The notes below the pieces were generated by a model. That model was not told the origin of the DNA. It searched no databases and saw nothing but the letters and a program-made list of their open reading frames with translations. 64,000 bases of DNA from Przewalskia tangutica. Taxonomy: Eukaryota; Streptophyta; Magnoliopsida; Solanales; Solanaceae. Made by a program: the position numbers and the translations under genes. This document shows, piece after piece, positions 35,701-49,000 of this stretch. Location of the stretch: contig CM056725.1 of assembly GCA_029844215.1 (NCBI GenBank), positions 41,074,485 through 41,138,484 on the forward strand. The letters are read 5' to 3'. Positions within the stretch are counted from its first letter, which is position 1; each line of letters begins with the position of its first letter.

Positions 35701-36203
35701 CAAACCGCCAGGGTGACAAGTGTCACCTCTCGTTAACCAGATGTTCGTCGCTCGGAAAAATCCGCAAAAATACAAAGCGACATAGTCGAATTTTCCCCTC
35801 GCAAGTTATGCAAAGCGTTTAGTCGAAGCGACTCAATCGGGTGTTGTGCACAAAGGTAAATTCGGCGGGTGCCACGTGGGGTGACACGTGTCGCCCCGGT
35901 CGCCGAATATTTCGTCTTAGAAAATATCCAAAATCGGAAATCTCAAAAACAAAGCGGGCCCAACAAAGCGTAAATTTCTCCGTGGGCCCACGTGACCATT
36001 TAGAAAATAAAATCTCAAAATTCTAATATAATTTAAGAAGCCCAAATACCAAATCGGGAATCCAATTCCCGTTAACGAACCTTTTTCTTCACAAATAACA
36101 GGAAACTTTTAGTGAAAACTCACATCTTTCTTTCTTTTCAAAATTTCTGTAGTACTCTCGTGCGAGCGTCCTCACATACATACCACAACTACGGGGTATA
36201 ACA
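32785..36203 (-). repeat. 5' LTR of element C
   Basis: Colinear with 27215-30612 with scattered small differences. The array is at about 33375-33675 and the TATA box at 35520-35527 (minus). It ends at 36203, against the pol region of B. Confidence 0.87.
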
Positions 36204-36208
36204 CGGGG

Positions 36209-39200
36209 CGCTGGTAGTAGGGCGATCACGAGTGCATTGCCGCTTCTTCATCCTCGACGATTACTCGCCGGAGCGAGTACTTCGTGGACAGTAGTGTGGC
36301 GAGTCGTGGCGCGGGTCGATTCTAGCGGTCCTCGAACCGCATTTATGCTTTGTCCGGTAAGCGGGATCGGAGGCCTCACCGATGTCGTCACGGGTACCTT
36401 ATCGGTTCTGGGTTTGATGTGTATGCTTTGATAGATCGGGTTCTACTCGTCTATATATCTCCACTTGTTGCTAGTAGGATAGGGATAGAGCACGAGTCCA
36501 TAGACCCTTCGAGGTAGCTACGCGATGGGTGATTCGGTGGTAGCTCGGCGGGTATATAGAGCTTGTCTGTGACCATTCTGATCGTCGGACCACTGGCGAC
36601 TTGATAGAGTTGGAGATGATTGACTTCGGCGTGATTATGGGGATGGATTGGCTAGCTTCGCTACGCCAATGTAGGCAGAGAGAAAGTAATGCGGTTCGGT
36701 TTCTGAGAGCCGGTTGTTGAGTGGGAGGAGCACGGTATCGTAGAGGGTAGGTTTATTTCCTACCTCGAGGCTAGGAAGATGGTGCGAAGGGTATATCTAC
36801 CATCTCGTTCGGGTGTTTGATCACGAAGGCTGCGGTACCAGATTTTGATCGATTCGATGGTCGTGAGTTCCCGAGGCGTGTTTCGGATGACCTCCGGGTA
36901 TCCTCCCGAGAGGAGATTGAGTTTTGTATTGACATATTGCGGACACTCGGCCTATTTCCATTCGCCATCTGAGAATGGCACTGCCGAGTTGAGAGAGTTG
37001 AAGGATCGGCTTGGAGATTTCTTTGGAGAAGGGCTTCATCGGCCTAGTGTTTCTCCACAGGGAGCGCGTGATTGTTCGTGAAGAAGAAGGGCGGGGCGCT
37101 GCGCATGTGTTGATTCTGACGGTGAACAAGGTGACCATTAAACGAATACCCTTCCCGAGATTGATGATTTGTTCGACCCGATTGCGAGAGTGCGAGATGT
37201 TTCTCAAGATTGATCTGCGATCGGGCTATCATCAGTGCGAGTCGAGAGAGGTGGATGTCCCTAGATCGCATTCGGGACGATGCGGGCATTATGAGTTGGG
37301 TCATGTCTTTTGTGTTGACCAATGCTCGTGGTATTCATGGATTTGATGAACCGAGTGTTCAATCCATTTTGGACACGCGTTTGTGATAGTGTTCATTGAT
37401 GATATCTTGGTTTATTCGCTCAGGCGAGGAGCATGCGGAGCATTTGAAATTTGTCTTGTGATTCTCAGGACCAGCGATTATCGCCAAGTTTTCCAAATGT
37501 GAGTTTTGGTTGACTTGATGGCGTTTCTTGGGCATATTGTGGGGATGATGGCGTTCGAGTGGATCGGCGAATCGGCGATCGAGGACTTGGCCTGAACCTA
37601 CTCCGGCGAGGTTCGCGATTTACGGGCCTTGCAGGATATTATCGGTTCGTAGAAGTTTGCTTCTATCTGCACCATTGACTAGGGTGACTCGAGGCAGCCA
37701 AGTTTGATGGTGATGCTTGTGGCGGGGTTTCGATTCTTTGAAAGAAGGCGGCATCGCCCGTTCTTACTCTTCGGAGGTCGGATGGTTATGTCGTGTATTG
37801 TGATCGTCGGGCATCGGGTTGGGATGTGTGTTGATGCAGCATGGCGGGGTTATAGCATATGCATCCCGGTGAAGAAACACGAGGAACTACCGCGTGATTT
37901 GGAGTTGGCGTAGTGATTCACGCTTTGAAGATCTGGAGGCACTATTTGTATGGGGTTCACGTGGATATTTATACAGACCACAAGAGCCTCGGTATATCTT
38001 GACGGAGGAGCCGAACTTACTACGAGGCGGTGGTTAGAGTTGCTTAAGGATTACGATGTTGATATCTGTACCACGGGGAAGGCGATGTTGTGGCGAGATG
38101 CTCTTAGTCGTAGGTCGATGGGAGCCTATCGGATGTGCGACTAAGAGGAGGGACATGGTTCGTGATTTGCATCGATTAGCGAGCCTTGGTGTCCGTTTGA
38201 TTGATTACGATAGCGGTGGGGTTAGAGTTCGTGAGGTTGCGAGTCTTCCATCGTCGAGGAGGTGAAGAGGCAACGATTCGAGATCGGCTTTGATTCGATA
38301 TCGTGATCTGACTCTTCGTGAGGCAAGGGTCCTTTTGAGGTAGCTTTGATGGGGTGCTAAGGTTTGAGAAGCTGTGTGTTCGGATGTTTGAGGACTTGCA
38401 GTTCTTGGGGAAGCACACTGCGCGCGTTACTCTATCCATCGTCGGTCGACCAAGATGTACCACGACCTTAGATCGTGTATTGGTGGGATGGCTTGAAGAG
38501 GGCGTTGCGAGTTCGTAGCTCGGTGCGTGTTGTCGGCAGTGAAGGTAGAGCACGAGAGGCACGGTGGTTTATTCTGACGATTGAGATCCCGACGGAAGTG
38601 GGAGGTAATCAACATGGACTTCACGTCAGGATTACCTCGCACTTTCGGAGAGACATGATTCTATATGGGTTATCGTCGGCGGTGGCGAAATCAGCCCACT
38701 TTCTTCCGTCGGGGCGACTTTTGGTGAGATTATGCGGACTTTACATCAGAGATCGTCGGTGCATGGAGTCCCTACTTCGATCATATCGACGCAGAGCCCG
38801 GTTCGGCTAACCGGAGGTCCTTCGAGAGGTTTAGGGGCGAGTGAGCACGAGTCTGCATTTCATCCACGAGCAGACGGACCAGCGAGCGCACTATCCGACT
38901 GCGAGGATATCTTTGCGAGCACTGTGTTATTGACTTGATGGTAGTTGGGAGGATCATTTGCCTCTAGTTGAGTTCGCATATAATAATAGCTACCACTCGG
39001 TATTCGGATGGCGCCTTATGAGGCCTTGTATGGGAGGAAGTGCGGTCGCCTATAGGTTGGTTCGATGTGGGCGAGAGTGCGGCTAGTGGGACCAGATTTG
39101 ATACGGCGGTGGATAAGGTGAAGCTTATCCGGAAGCGGCTATTGACTTCGAGTCGGCAGTCGTATGCGAGATCATCGTCGTCGGCATCTTGAGTTCGAGG

Positions 39201-39634
39201 TTCATGATTGGGTTTTCTAAAGGTGTCACCCATGAAGGGTGTGATGAGATTCGGAAGAAGAAACTTCGGCCCTAGGTACATTGGGCGTTTGATTGTCGCG
39301 AGGTAGGCAAGGTTGCCTACGAGTTGAATCTGCCGTCCGATCTGGAGGCAGTGCATCCGGTGTTTCATGTTTCTATGCTGAGGAGATGTATCGGGGATCC
39401 ATCTAGGGTACACCCGATTGACGATGTCGGTGACCAGGGGTTATCGTATGAGGAGATTCCATAGCGATAGTCGATCGTCGGGTTAGGCGTCTGCGGACGA
39501 AGGGCGTGGCAGTCAAAGTCTTGTGGCGGAGCGAGCTCGAGGAGGAGATGGCGTGGGAAGCCGAGGAGGACATGAGACAGAAGTATCCTCACCTATTTCC
39601 CACACCTCCAGGTAATTCACTTTCCTACTTGTAA
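36209..39634 (+). pseudogene. pol of element B: protease, reverse transcriptase, RNase H, integrase, chromodomain (frames broken)
   Basis: Domains in order: aspartic protease (about 36340-36680, ALIDxGST-like, then MGMDWLAS); reverse transcriptase (about 36940-37650, ELRELKDRL, GFIRPSVSPQG, VFIDDILVYS across shifted frames near 37390); RNase H (37780-38000, YCDASG-like, YTDHKSL); integrase zinc finger (38420-38560) and core (38600-38930); C-terminal integrase block with GPYEI-like sequence near 39280; chromodomain (39430-39600, VKVLWRSEL ... WEAEEDM). The frame ends at TAA 39632-39634. Aligned to the clean copy in A, differences cluster where A has CAG, CCAG or CGG, so the element may be intact in reality. 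Confidence 0.85.
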
Positions 39635-39757
39635 AATTTTCATTATCATTTATGCCTAAGTGTTGTTCTGTGGCCGTGTGTGGCTTTTGCAACTGTTTAA
39701 GTTGAAGAATCTTATCGTTAACTGTCTTGGGAAGGAACATTCGGGATGAATGTTTCT

Positions 39758-39770
39758 AAGTGGGGGAGAA
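39758..39770 (+). promoter_or_regulatory. Polypurine tract (B)
   Basis: AAGTGGGGGAGAA directly against the 3' LTR start at 39771. Confidence 0.75.
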
Positions 39771-42193
39771 TGTTATACCCCGTATTTCCAGAGTATGCGT
39801 GGGGAATACGTCAAAGTCTAGCCTTAAAGATTAGGCCAAGTTCGAAATTGTGCCTGACTCGGCAAAGAATCGTTTTCAGCGAAGCGTTTCCCACGACTTT
39901 CGTAGGAAAATTCGGCTATGCCATTACTATTTTTGCGGATTTTTCGAGAGGCGAAACATTTTGGACCAACGGGAGGCGACACTTGGCACCCTCCCATTGA
40001 TGGACTTGAATCGTCCATTGGACGAAAATGGAGAGGTTGGGCACGTTTTTGTGCCTTGCACAAAGTCGGAGTTGGTAGGATATTTGTGTTTAGTTAATCC
40101 TCACTACACTTGCCTTGCACTTGTCTTCATCTTGGCCATTGGTTGGCGAGGCTTGAGCTATAAATACCCCCTTTAGATGAAGAATTCTTCATCCACAAAG
40201 TTGTCTTCCAAGTCTAAAAATCCTCTCGTCTCCCTTAGCCTTTCGTCCAACACCTCCCCCAGAGTGAGTTGGCGGGGCCTACCCCCAGCCTAGCGAAATC
40301 TACCCCTCCCTTGGTAGAAAAGTTGTCTTCTAGTATTGTTATAATGCCCAAAATACCTAGCCCAAATCCCTTAGTCCTTTGTAGGAGTTGTAAAGAAATT
40401 CTAAGGTTTCTTGGAGCTCTGGGCGTACAACAGGAGCTAAACCTTGCTCAGTGCGACTTTATCTAGGATACTATTGGGCTTACTGAGGGTAACTAATCCT
40501 AACCTCTTTTGAATTAGAGAATACTTCTTGTAGTAGTATTAGAATAAGTATTAAATACTTAGAAGAATATCACGAGAATAGAATTGAGCTGTTACCACAT
40601 AGAAGGGTTTAAAGAAGAATAATCAAAGCTGTACTCACATAGGAATTTGTTTTCACGATGAGACTTATATAGCTTAAGATGCGGAAGTCGCCCGACTTTC
40701 AGTAGAATTGTGAACCCTCTGTTTAGAATGACCTTGAGTAGTCTTTGATAGATGTCTGTGACTATTATGGTGACTCTGCGCGCGACATATTGACTTGGCG
40801 GTGGTTTTATTTGAGAAGGTATGTGATTCTTCCTAAAGCATGATATTTTACAATATATAGTACGGTAGGCGTACATATGTTAAGCGAATAATAACTACGG
40901 CAATGTCTTTGACTTAAGCTGAATAATACTTATGGCAATGCCTCACGGCTTAAGCACGAATAATACTTACGGCGATGCCTCACGCTTAAGCACGAATAAC
41001 AAAGAAGCGAAAACATTTCAAAAGAATCTTGAATCATTTTTATGAAGATAAAAATTTGGTTTTAAAACAAAAGCTTAAGAGTTATACTAGCTTTATGGGA
41101 AGTTAGGTATAACAACTTAAGAAGATAAAAGGAATGTTTACTTATTTGTTTATAAAAGCCTTGTATTGATTTCATTAAGTGTAGTAAGATTTGTGTGATA
41201 AGTAGACATATTATGATGCTACAGGTTAGTGTCTTGAAATCTTGTGTAAAGGGGTCATTCTTCTTTGTGCTTACGTTGCTAACTTAGGTAAGTCCGTTGT
41301 CTTGTTATTGTATCACCTACCCGCATTTGTTATCTGAGGCTTGCCACGATCTTGAGTCTATACGGCTATGCGGTCCGTGAGACTACGCGAGCAGCGGTAT
41401 GCTCAGGATTGATCATTCGGGTGTTTAGCGACGCGGGGATTCCTATGCGATCTGTTGAGACTACGCGGTCTTTTGAGGCTATGCGAGTGCGGGAGCCTGG
41501 CGGATCTGGGGTTAGCTGCCCCGATCGAGGATACCTCGTGCGGATGCGTGTGTGACTATGCGGGCTGCGAAAGTCGGGACTAGGCACGCAGAATGATACT
41601 ATGGGCGATTGGCCTTGCTTCGATCATTCGCGGCCTAGAATAGACACATTCTGATTTTCCTATTCTGTTGTTGTTTGTGATGTGGCACTATGTGCAATTG
41701 AGCGATTGTATTTGTGAAAAGGTTTTAAATACTTTGATTTCATTTGATTCTTTATAGTTTCACATACTTGGTACTGTTATGCTTGACCTCGCCGGAAATG
41801 CGTTAAATCTGCCGCAGTAAATGCAGCGAGTGCTAGATCCGCATCCTTAGGATCTTTTGCGTTGGTGTCGAGCTCCATCTTCTAGGAGGCTCTACTTTTG
41901 GGTATGATCTCCTGTATTGTAGATAGTTTTGTCTGATCGAGGTATGGCGGGGCCCTGTCCCGCCATAGTTGTCTACTTCCTTAGAGGTCTGTAGTACTAT
42001 TGTACAGTTGGGATGTAACTGCAAAACTTGATTATTTATATATGCCGAAAGGCGACGTTTTCTTACATAAGCTGTGTCTTATTTTATAAACTATTTCCTG
42101 TCTTGGTTTATATTTCCGCTGGTTACTCTGATGTATGGCTACTTGGGTGCCCCGGTAAGGCACCAGTCACGGGCCCCGGAACGGGTCGTGACA
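39771..42193 (+). repeat. 3' LTR of element B
   Basis: Colinear with 23532-25950 and nearly the same length (2,423 against 2,419 bases). TATAAATA is at 40159-40166 and the array at about 41355-41560. It ends GTCGTGACA, then ATATA. Confidence 0.88.
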
Positions 42194-44007
42194 ATATACA
42201 CCTAAGGTCATGGTACATCTTAGTCGACCCCGGATGAATAGAGTAACGAGCACTGTGTGCCTCCCCCAGAATCTGTTGACGAAGTCCTGCTACATCGGGA
42301 ACACATAACCTGTCCTCAAATCTTAGCATCCCATCAGGTGCTACCTCAAATAGACTATTCTCCTCCCAAAGAGCCGTATCTCGATACCGTACTATAATCG
42401 GATCCTCATACTGTCGCCTCTTCACCTCCTCGACTATGAAAGACTTAGAAACCTCTCGAACCCGAACCCCACTACTATCAGAACCAACCAAATGAACCCC
42501 AAGGCTCGTTAGCTGATGTAACTCGCAGACCATGTCCCTTTTCTCTGGCGGCACATCTGACAGACTACCCATCGATCTGCGACTAAGGGCATCTGCAACT
42601 ACATTGGCCTTCCCTGGGTGGTATAGGATATCGACATCATAATCCTTAAGTAGCTCTAACCACGGTCTGCGCCAAGTTCACTCCTGCGGATGAAGATATA
42701 CTGGAGACTCTTGTGGTCTGTGTAAATATCCACATGAACTCCATATAAATAATGTCTCCAGATCTTCAAGGCATGAATCACTGCTGCCAACTCTAAGTCA
42801 TGTGTGGGGTAATTCTTCTCATGCTTCCTAAGCTGTCGAGATGCGTAAGCTATAACTTTACCGTGCTGCATCAGCACGCACCCGAGCCCGACACCCGACG
42901 CATCACAATAAACCACATATCCGTCTAAACCCTCTAGAAGAGTAAGAACTGGGGCGGTCGTCAATTTCTCCTTCAGTAACTGAAAGCTATCCTCACAAGC
43001 ATCCTTCCACCGGAACATAGCTGCTTTCTGGGTCAGCCTAGTCAAAGGTGCTGAAATGGAAGCAAACTTCTCCACAAATCTCCGATAATAACCCGCAAGG
43101 CCCAAAAAGCTGCGCACCTCCGTCGGTGTAGTGGGTCTAGGCCAAGTCTTGACTGCCTCAATCTTTGCTGTATCAACCCGAATACCACCGATAACATGCC
43201 CTAAGAAATCCACTGAATCCAACCAAAACTCGCATTTCGAAAACTTGGCATACAACTGCCGGTGCCGGAGGACTCCCAATACCGCCCTCAAGTGATCTGC
43301 ATGCTCCTGCTCTGTGCGCGAATACACCAGGATATCATCAATGAATACAATAACGAAAATATCCAAGAATGGCTTGAACACCCGGTTCATCAAATCCATG
43401 AATACCGCTGGGGCGTTGGTCAACCCGAAAGACATCACCCTGAACTCATAGTGCCCATACCGGGTCCTGAATACAGTCTTTGGGATATCTGCCTCTCTAA
43501 CTCGCACCTGATGATAACGGACCGCGGTCTATCTTGAAAAACACCTCGCCCTGCTGGTCAAACAAATCATCAATCACGGGGAGGGTATCATTCTTGATAG
43601 TTACCTTATTCATCTACCTGTAATCAACACACATACGCAGCGTCCCATCCTTCTTCTTTACAAATAAAACTGGCGCTCCCCAGGGAGAAACACTAGGCCT
43701 GATAAAGCCTTTTTCCAGCAAATCTTTCAGCTGGTCTTTCAAATCCCTCAACTTAGCAGGTGCCATCCTGTATGGTGGAATAGATATAGATCGAGTGTCT
43801 GGCAACATATCAATGCAAAACTCAATCTCCATCTCAGGAGGGATACCCGGAAGATAGTCTGGGAATACGTCTGGAAACTCTCTAACAACCGGGACTGACT
43901 GAAGGTCTGGTATCTCGGCCTTAGTATCGAACACCCGAACCATATGGTAGATATACCCCTTCCGCACCATCTTCCTAGCCTTGAGGTAAGAAATAAACCT
44001 ACCCCTC
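42194..44007 (-). pseudogene. Element A pol, part 1: reverse transcriptase, RNase H and start of integrase
   Basis: From 43970 leftwards: the spacer after protease (VREFPDVFPDYLPGIPPE), then reverse transcriptase with PPYRMAPAKL and GFIRPSVSPWGAPV. A TAG near 43614 replaces the glutamine after CVDYR, and a frameshift follows before 43507. The next frame (43507-42656) has the catalytic VFIDDILVYS, FLGHVIGG, and RNase H with VYCDASG and YTDHKSLQYI. After a frameshift, 42572-42199 holds the linker and the HH half of the integrase zinc finger (HSARYSIHPGSTKMYHDL). Element B cuts the finger here. Few lesions, all compatible with ordinary decay. Confidence 0.9.
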
Positions 44008-46038
44008 TGTTATACCCCGTAGTTGCAGGGTATGTATGTGAGGACGTACGTACGGGAGTACGGCAGAAATTTTGAAAAGAAAGAAAGATGTGAGTTTTCG
44101 ACGGAAAAGTTTCCGGTTATTTGTGAAGAAAAAGGTTCGTTAATGGGAATTGGATTCCCAGATTTGGTATTTGGACTTCATAGATTATATTAGAATTTTG
44201 AGATTTTATTTTCGGAAATGGTCACGTGGGGCCCACGGGAGAAATTCTGATTTTGTGGGGGCTTTGTTTTGAGATTTCCATTAATTTGGATATTTTGGAA
44301 GACGAAATATTGCAGGCGAATCGGGGCGACACGTGTCACCCCATGTGGCACCCTTGGCGATTTACATTTGGGCAACCCTGGCGGTTAAGTCGTTTTTCGA
44401 CCAAACGTTTTACATAACGTGCGAAGGGCAAATTACGGCGATGTAGTTTTTTATTTTTGCGGATTTTTCCGAGAGACGAAACATTCTGGACCAACGGGAG
44501 GGTGACATGTGTCACCCTCACAATGGAAGCATGTGGGGCGGCACTTGGCCGAATTGAGGGGGCAAGTGGTGCTAGATTTTTGTGTAGATATTTGTGAGGG
44601 TTTTAAGGAGTAGGATCTAGGGTGCACTTGGCTTGATCTTGGCCTTACACTTGCCTTGCACATGGCTTGATCTTGGCCATTGGTTGGCCTTTGGTTTTGC
44701 TATAAATACCCCTCCCTTGTGAAGACTTATTCATTCACTCCTCACGTTGTCTAAGTCTTGAAATCCCTCCCCTCCCTCTAGTAGCTCTCGTCCTAAGCCT
44801 CTCCCCCTCCCCCCTCTTTTGAGAGCCTTGGCCGAGGGCCTCCTCCCTCCCCCTTTGTGGTGCCTTGGCCGTGGGGTACCCCTCCCCTAGCCTAGTTGTT
44901 TTCGTATAATACCCCTTGTTGTGGTATAGAAATACTCCCCTAGTATTGTTATAATGCCCAAAATACCTTAGCCTTGTACCTTGTAGTATTCCAAAGATAC
45001 CTCTTTCACGTAGAGTCAGGAAATACTACCTTTTGTCCTTTAGTCTCAGCCAGAAACCCTAAGGAAATCTTCATAGTTGGTTGAAGTATTTGAGTAGAAG
45101 TTGGTTAGAACTTCTAAGGGTTGTTTGGAGTGGTTTGGAGCGCGGAGTGAGCTAAACCTTGCTCGGGATCGACATTATAACGTGGATAATTTTGGGCTTA
45201 TCAAGGTAATTCTCTTGTCCCGCTATTGTAAGTGGAAATTACATGTTTGTTAGAATATATAGTTGAAGTATACTATATATGGAACTATACTTAGTATTCG
45301 GCAATGTCTTTTGCCTTAAGCCTGAAGAATAAGAAGCTGAATCTGTATTTACAATAGGGTGTATTGCGGTAGACTTGTGTAGAATTGTACACGTCAGGTT
45401 AGGCGTGTAAACCCACACTGGTTGGCTTGGTAGTCGGCCTCGATAGAGAGGAGATTTCTGTCATTGCGGGAAAGGAAATCTTCTGAATTTTCTATAGAAA
45501 GATAGAAACTTATGTTTTGGGGTTAATAGGCGTTGTGACCTTTATAGGTGAAAGTACTAAGAGTAGCGTATTCTACTCGAGGAGTGGAAAGGACTAGAGT
45601 TGTAGTACTTGGAGCATTTTGCTTATTGTCGATAAATCGTCGCGAGGTATGTGAACCTCTTCCTATCTTTTCTAGCATGATTGTTGTGAACTATGTAATA
45701 CGGTGAGCGTCATGTGCTAAGTGATTTGGTTGGTTTAAAACATAGGGTGTTATAATAGCTTTATGGGAAGTTAGTTATAACGACCTTATGTAAGTGAAAA
45801 TGGTTTCTTGATGTTAGAAGTTAAGAGACTTGATCTTATAAGATAAGAGACTTAACTTATTTGTTTTAATGTGGATGTTTGTGTGAAACCTCATTCGTGA
45901 GTAATGAGTACTTGGTTTTAAAGGGATAATGTTTGGTGATTTGGGAATCGAGAATGTGTATCGGCAGGACGGCTGCGGCGTTAATAAAGGAAAATGTATT
46001 GAATAATGATGTGTTGTATTAAAACCGGTGAAACCTCA
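44008..46038 (+). repeat. 5' LTR of element F, first part
   Basis: Long head with CACGTG at 44223-44228 and 44330-44335, TATAAATA at 44701-44708, then the first body type up to GAAACCTC, where G is inserted. The body continues at 55118 with CCTCCATCTGCATAG. Confidence 0.8.
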
Positions 46039-49000
46039 CCTTAACGACCCGATCCGGGGCGTTCTTGGTGCCTTACCTGGCACCTAGTGATACATACATC
46101 GAGAGAAAATCAGCGAACATAAAACATGAGACATTTAACAAGGGATATAATAAATAAGCAGGCCAACCAAAAGCGATTGCCTTGTATATACATAAAACAC
46201 GAGCAGTTTAATCCTTTTACAACCACCTTGGCAGTACTACAGACCTCTAAGATATCTGATGACTATGACGGACAGGCCGCCATACCACGAATGTACAAGA
46301 ACCTACAACTCGGGAACACTGCAAAAGATAAGCCTCGGAGAAGCGGAGCTTCAATATCTTGGCGTGATCCTATGGCGAGGATCCACGATCGATGTACCTC
46401 TACTGCGGCGTACGCAGCGGCCGAGAAAGTCGATCTGGAGTACCAAGTATGTGGCTATGCAACACGTAAATGAAATCATACTAGTCTATATAAAGCGGGA
46501 GACATGTATGATAACCAAACTACGATTCACAACATAAAGCGATCATCACTCCGATATATCTATGGGTCTCACGCCCGCAACATCAAAGCGAGTTCGCATT
46601 ATGGCGCATGCCGGAATCTTGCATCGGTGTAGACATGTCCATGATGCAACAATAATACCAATGTCCGGCCACATGCCGGAATTCTGCGCCGGTGTAGACA
46701 TGTCCATGTGACCTCAATATGAGCAATCCAATGGAAGCATACGTGCGCTACGCATCGTGTCGGTATGTCGAAGGAAACAATAAGACAACATTCCAAATGG
46801 GCGCATACGTGCGCTACGCATCGTGTCGATATGTCGAAAGGGAAACAATAGACGGCATTCCAAATGGGCGATACGTGCGCTACGCATCGTGTCGGTATGT
46901 CCAGGAAATCACTGGCGATAATCAAAATGAAACATACGATGCGCTCCACGATCGTGTCGATATATCCAAAGCGATTAACCACAAGACCTTAACCAAAATG
47001 GAAGCATACGTGCGCTACGCGTCGTGTCGGTATGTCCAAAGCGGTTAACAACAATAATACTATCAGCGAGGCGTGCGTGGAATTTCTCGTCGCTGCAAGC
47101 GCGTCCAAGTAAGTTCTCAACGGTCAACCGACCCTCTATCGAAAAGGCGGTAACACGAAACACAGCGTTTGTACAATAAAGACTATCATCACAAGCATAG
47201 GCAAGTTTCACAACAACAAGCATAGGCAAGTTTCACCTGACTCAAAAGTACTTTCATTTTATGCCATAGTCGGGTTTTAACCCCAAAGTACTACATCGTT
47301 AAGTTCTTTTAAAGAGATCCATTACTTTTATAAAGTCACCCGATACAGTAGTATTAGAATGACAAACCCACCTTCCTTTTCAAAATCAAGTAACAACATT
47401 CTTTTCCTAAGTTCGGTTGCCTAGTTTGATTACTCAAGCTTACCGTTTTCAAATGGTTTCATAGTTCCCAAACTTAATCACTTGATTCCTTTTAGAACAA
47501 TTGAGTAACATATGTCATATCGTGAGTAGTTTATTCTTGTTTATAACGATCTTATTACGACCATGATCTAGAAAATGTAATATCATTTTGTCTCATCTTA
47601 GCCATGCGGATGGAGGTTTCTCGGTTTTAATACAACACATCATTTATTCAATACATTTTCCTTTATTAACTGCGGTGGTGCGTCGATACATTCGATTCGA
47701 AATCGGTAAAACATTATCCACTTTAAAACCAAGTACTCATTACTCACGAATGAGGTTTCACAAACATCCACATTAAAACAAATAAGTTAAGTCTCTTATC
47801 TTATAAGATCAAGTCTCTTAACTTCTAACATCGATAAACCATTTTCACTTACATAAGGTCGTTATAACTAACTTCCCATAAAGCTATTATAACACCCTAT
47901 GTTTTAAACCAACCAAATCACTTAGCACGTATGCGTCTACCGTACTACATAGTTCACAACAATCATGCTAGAAAAGATAGGAAGAGGTTCACATACCTCG
48001 CGGCGAGTATCGACTAATAGCAAAGCGCTCAAACGATCGGCTACTCCTAAGCCAAGTGGATCATTCCACGTAGCATTTCAACCTATAAGGCCACGCAGCG
48101 CTTATTAACATCGTAGAACATTCTACGAAAAAATTCGGCGGCACCTCCCCGCATGGCGTAAATCTCCTCTCTATCGGGTAGGCTATCGAAGCCAACCGGG
48201 GGTTATACATCTAACGACGGGTACAAGTCTACTCCACGGTACTACTACACACGTCTCTTTATGTCTGATCCTATGTAAGCAGTTCGATTCTTGGGCTTAA
48301 GTCGAGGACATTGCCACAAGCTATGTTCGATTATATATATAGCATACTTAAACTATATTTTCCTCTGACGTATAATATCCAATTACAATAGGGGACAAGA
48401 TATTTACCTCGCTAAGCCCATAATTATCCAAATATAAAGTCGATCACAGGCAATCGTTTAGCTCGACTCAGGCGCTCCACCGCTCTAAACCACCCTTAGA
48501 AGTTCTAACCAACTTACACAACACTCCGACCGGACTATGGAGATTTTCCTAGGGTTTCGGTTTTGCGTGGCGGGAAGTATAATAGTATTTACGGGCTTTT
48601 CGTATAGGTATAACCTTAGAATACAACAAGGTATCTGCTAAGGTAATTTGGGCATTATAACAATACTTGGAGAGTATTTCTATACCATAAAGGGGTATTA
48701 TCACGAAGCAACTAGGCTAGGGGTACCCCACGGCTAGCACCTCAAAGGAGGGGGTGGCTACCTCGGCCTACCAGCTGGGGAACTCTCGGCGAGGGCCTCG
48801 CGAAAGGGGAGGAAGGCTCTCAGACTTAGGCATTTTGGATGAAGAAGTTCGTGAAGGAGAGGGTATTTATAAGCGCGAGCGAGGCCAACGATGGCGAGAT
48901 CTAGCCAAGTGCTACACAAGTGTAAGGCGAGATCAAGCCAAGTGCACACAACCCTACTCGCGAATCCTGCAAATATCTACACAAATATCTTCCACCACTT

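Larger units (their letters stand above)
27215..36203 (-). mobile_element. Element C: gag-only LTR retrotransposon inserted in B
   Basis: LTRs at 32785-36203 (5') and 27215-30612 (3') enclose 2,172 bases. The flanking bases are CGGGA (27210-27214) and CGGGG (36204-36208), a 5-base duplication with one difference. The internal region has primer site, gag with zinc knuckle and a non-coding tail, but no pol. Same architecture as D and G. Confidence 0.87.
23532..42193 (+). mobile_element. Element B: full-length Ty3/gypsy chromovirus inserted in A
   Basis: LTRs at 23532-25950 and 39771-42193 (about 2.42 kb each) enclose primer site, gag, pol and polypurine tract. It is flanked by a perfect ATATA duplication (23527-23531 and 42194-42198). 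Removing B rejoins the integrase zinc finger of A. Without nested element C it is about 9.7 kb, a normal size. This is the only element in the window with both LTRs and all coding domains, so it is the best candidate for an autonomous partner of the gag-only family. Confidence 0.9.

Noticed and set aside
36209..39634. B pol as a truly dead pseudogene
   Set aside because: Not accepted as proven. The breaks cluster at CHG-type sites and the LTR ends and target duplication are perfect; sequencing error is at least as likely.
46733..47045. Regular 30-bp repeats with variable spacers, CRISPR-like
   Set aside because: It is an LTR-internal tandem array in plant nuclear DNA, present in both LTRs with homologous spacers. 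No cas genes.
46719..47048. Open frame with tandem YVRYASCRYV peptide repeats
   Set aside because: It follows from the tandem array in the G LTR. The equivalent frame in the other LTR (52311-52583) breaks up, and the strand is opposite to the element. Not a gene.
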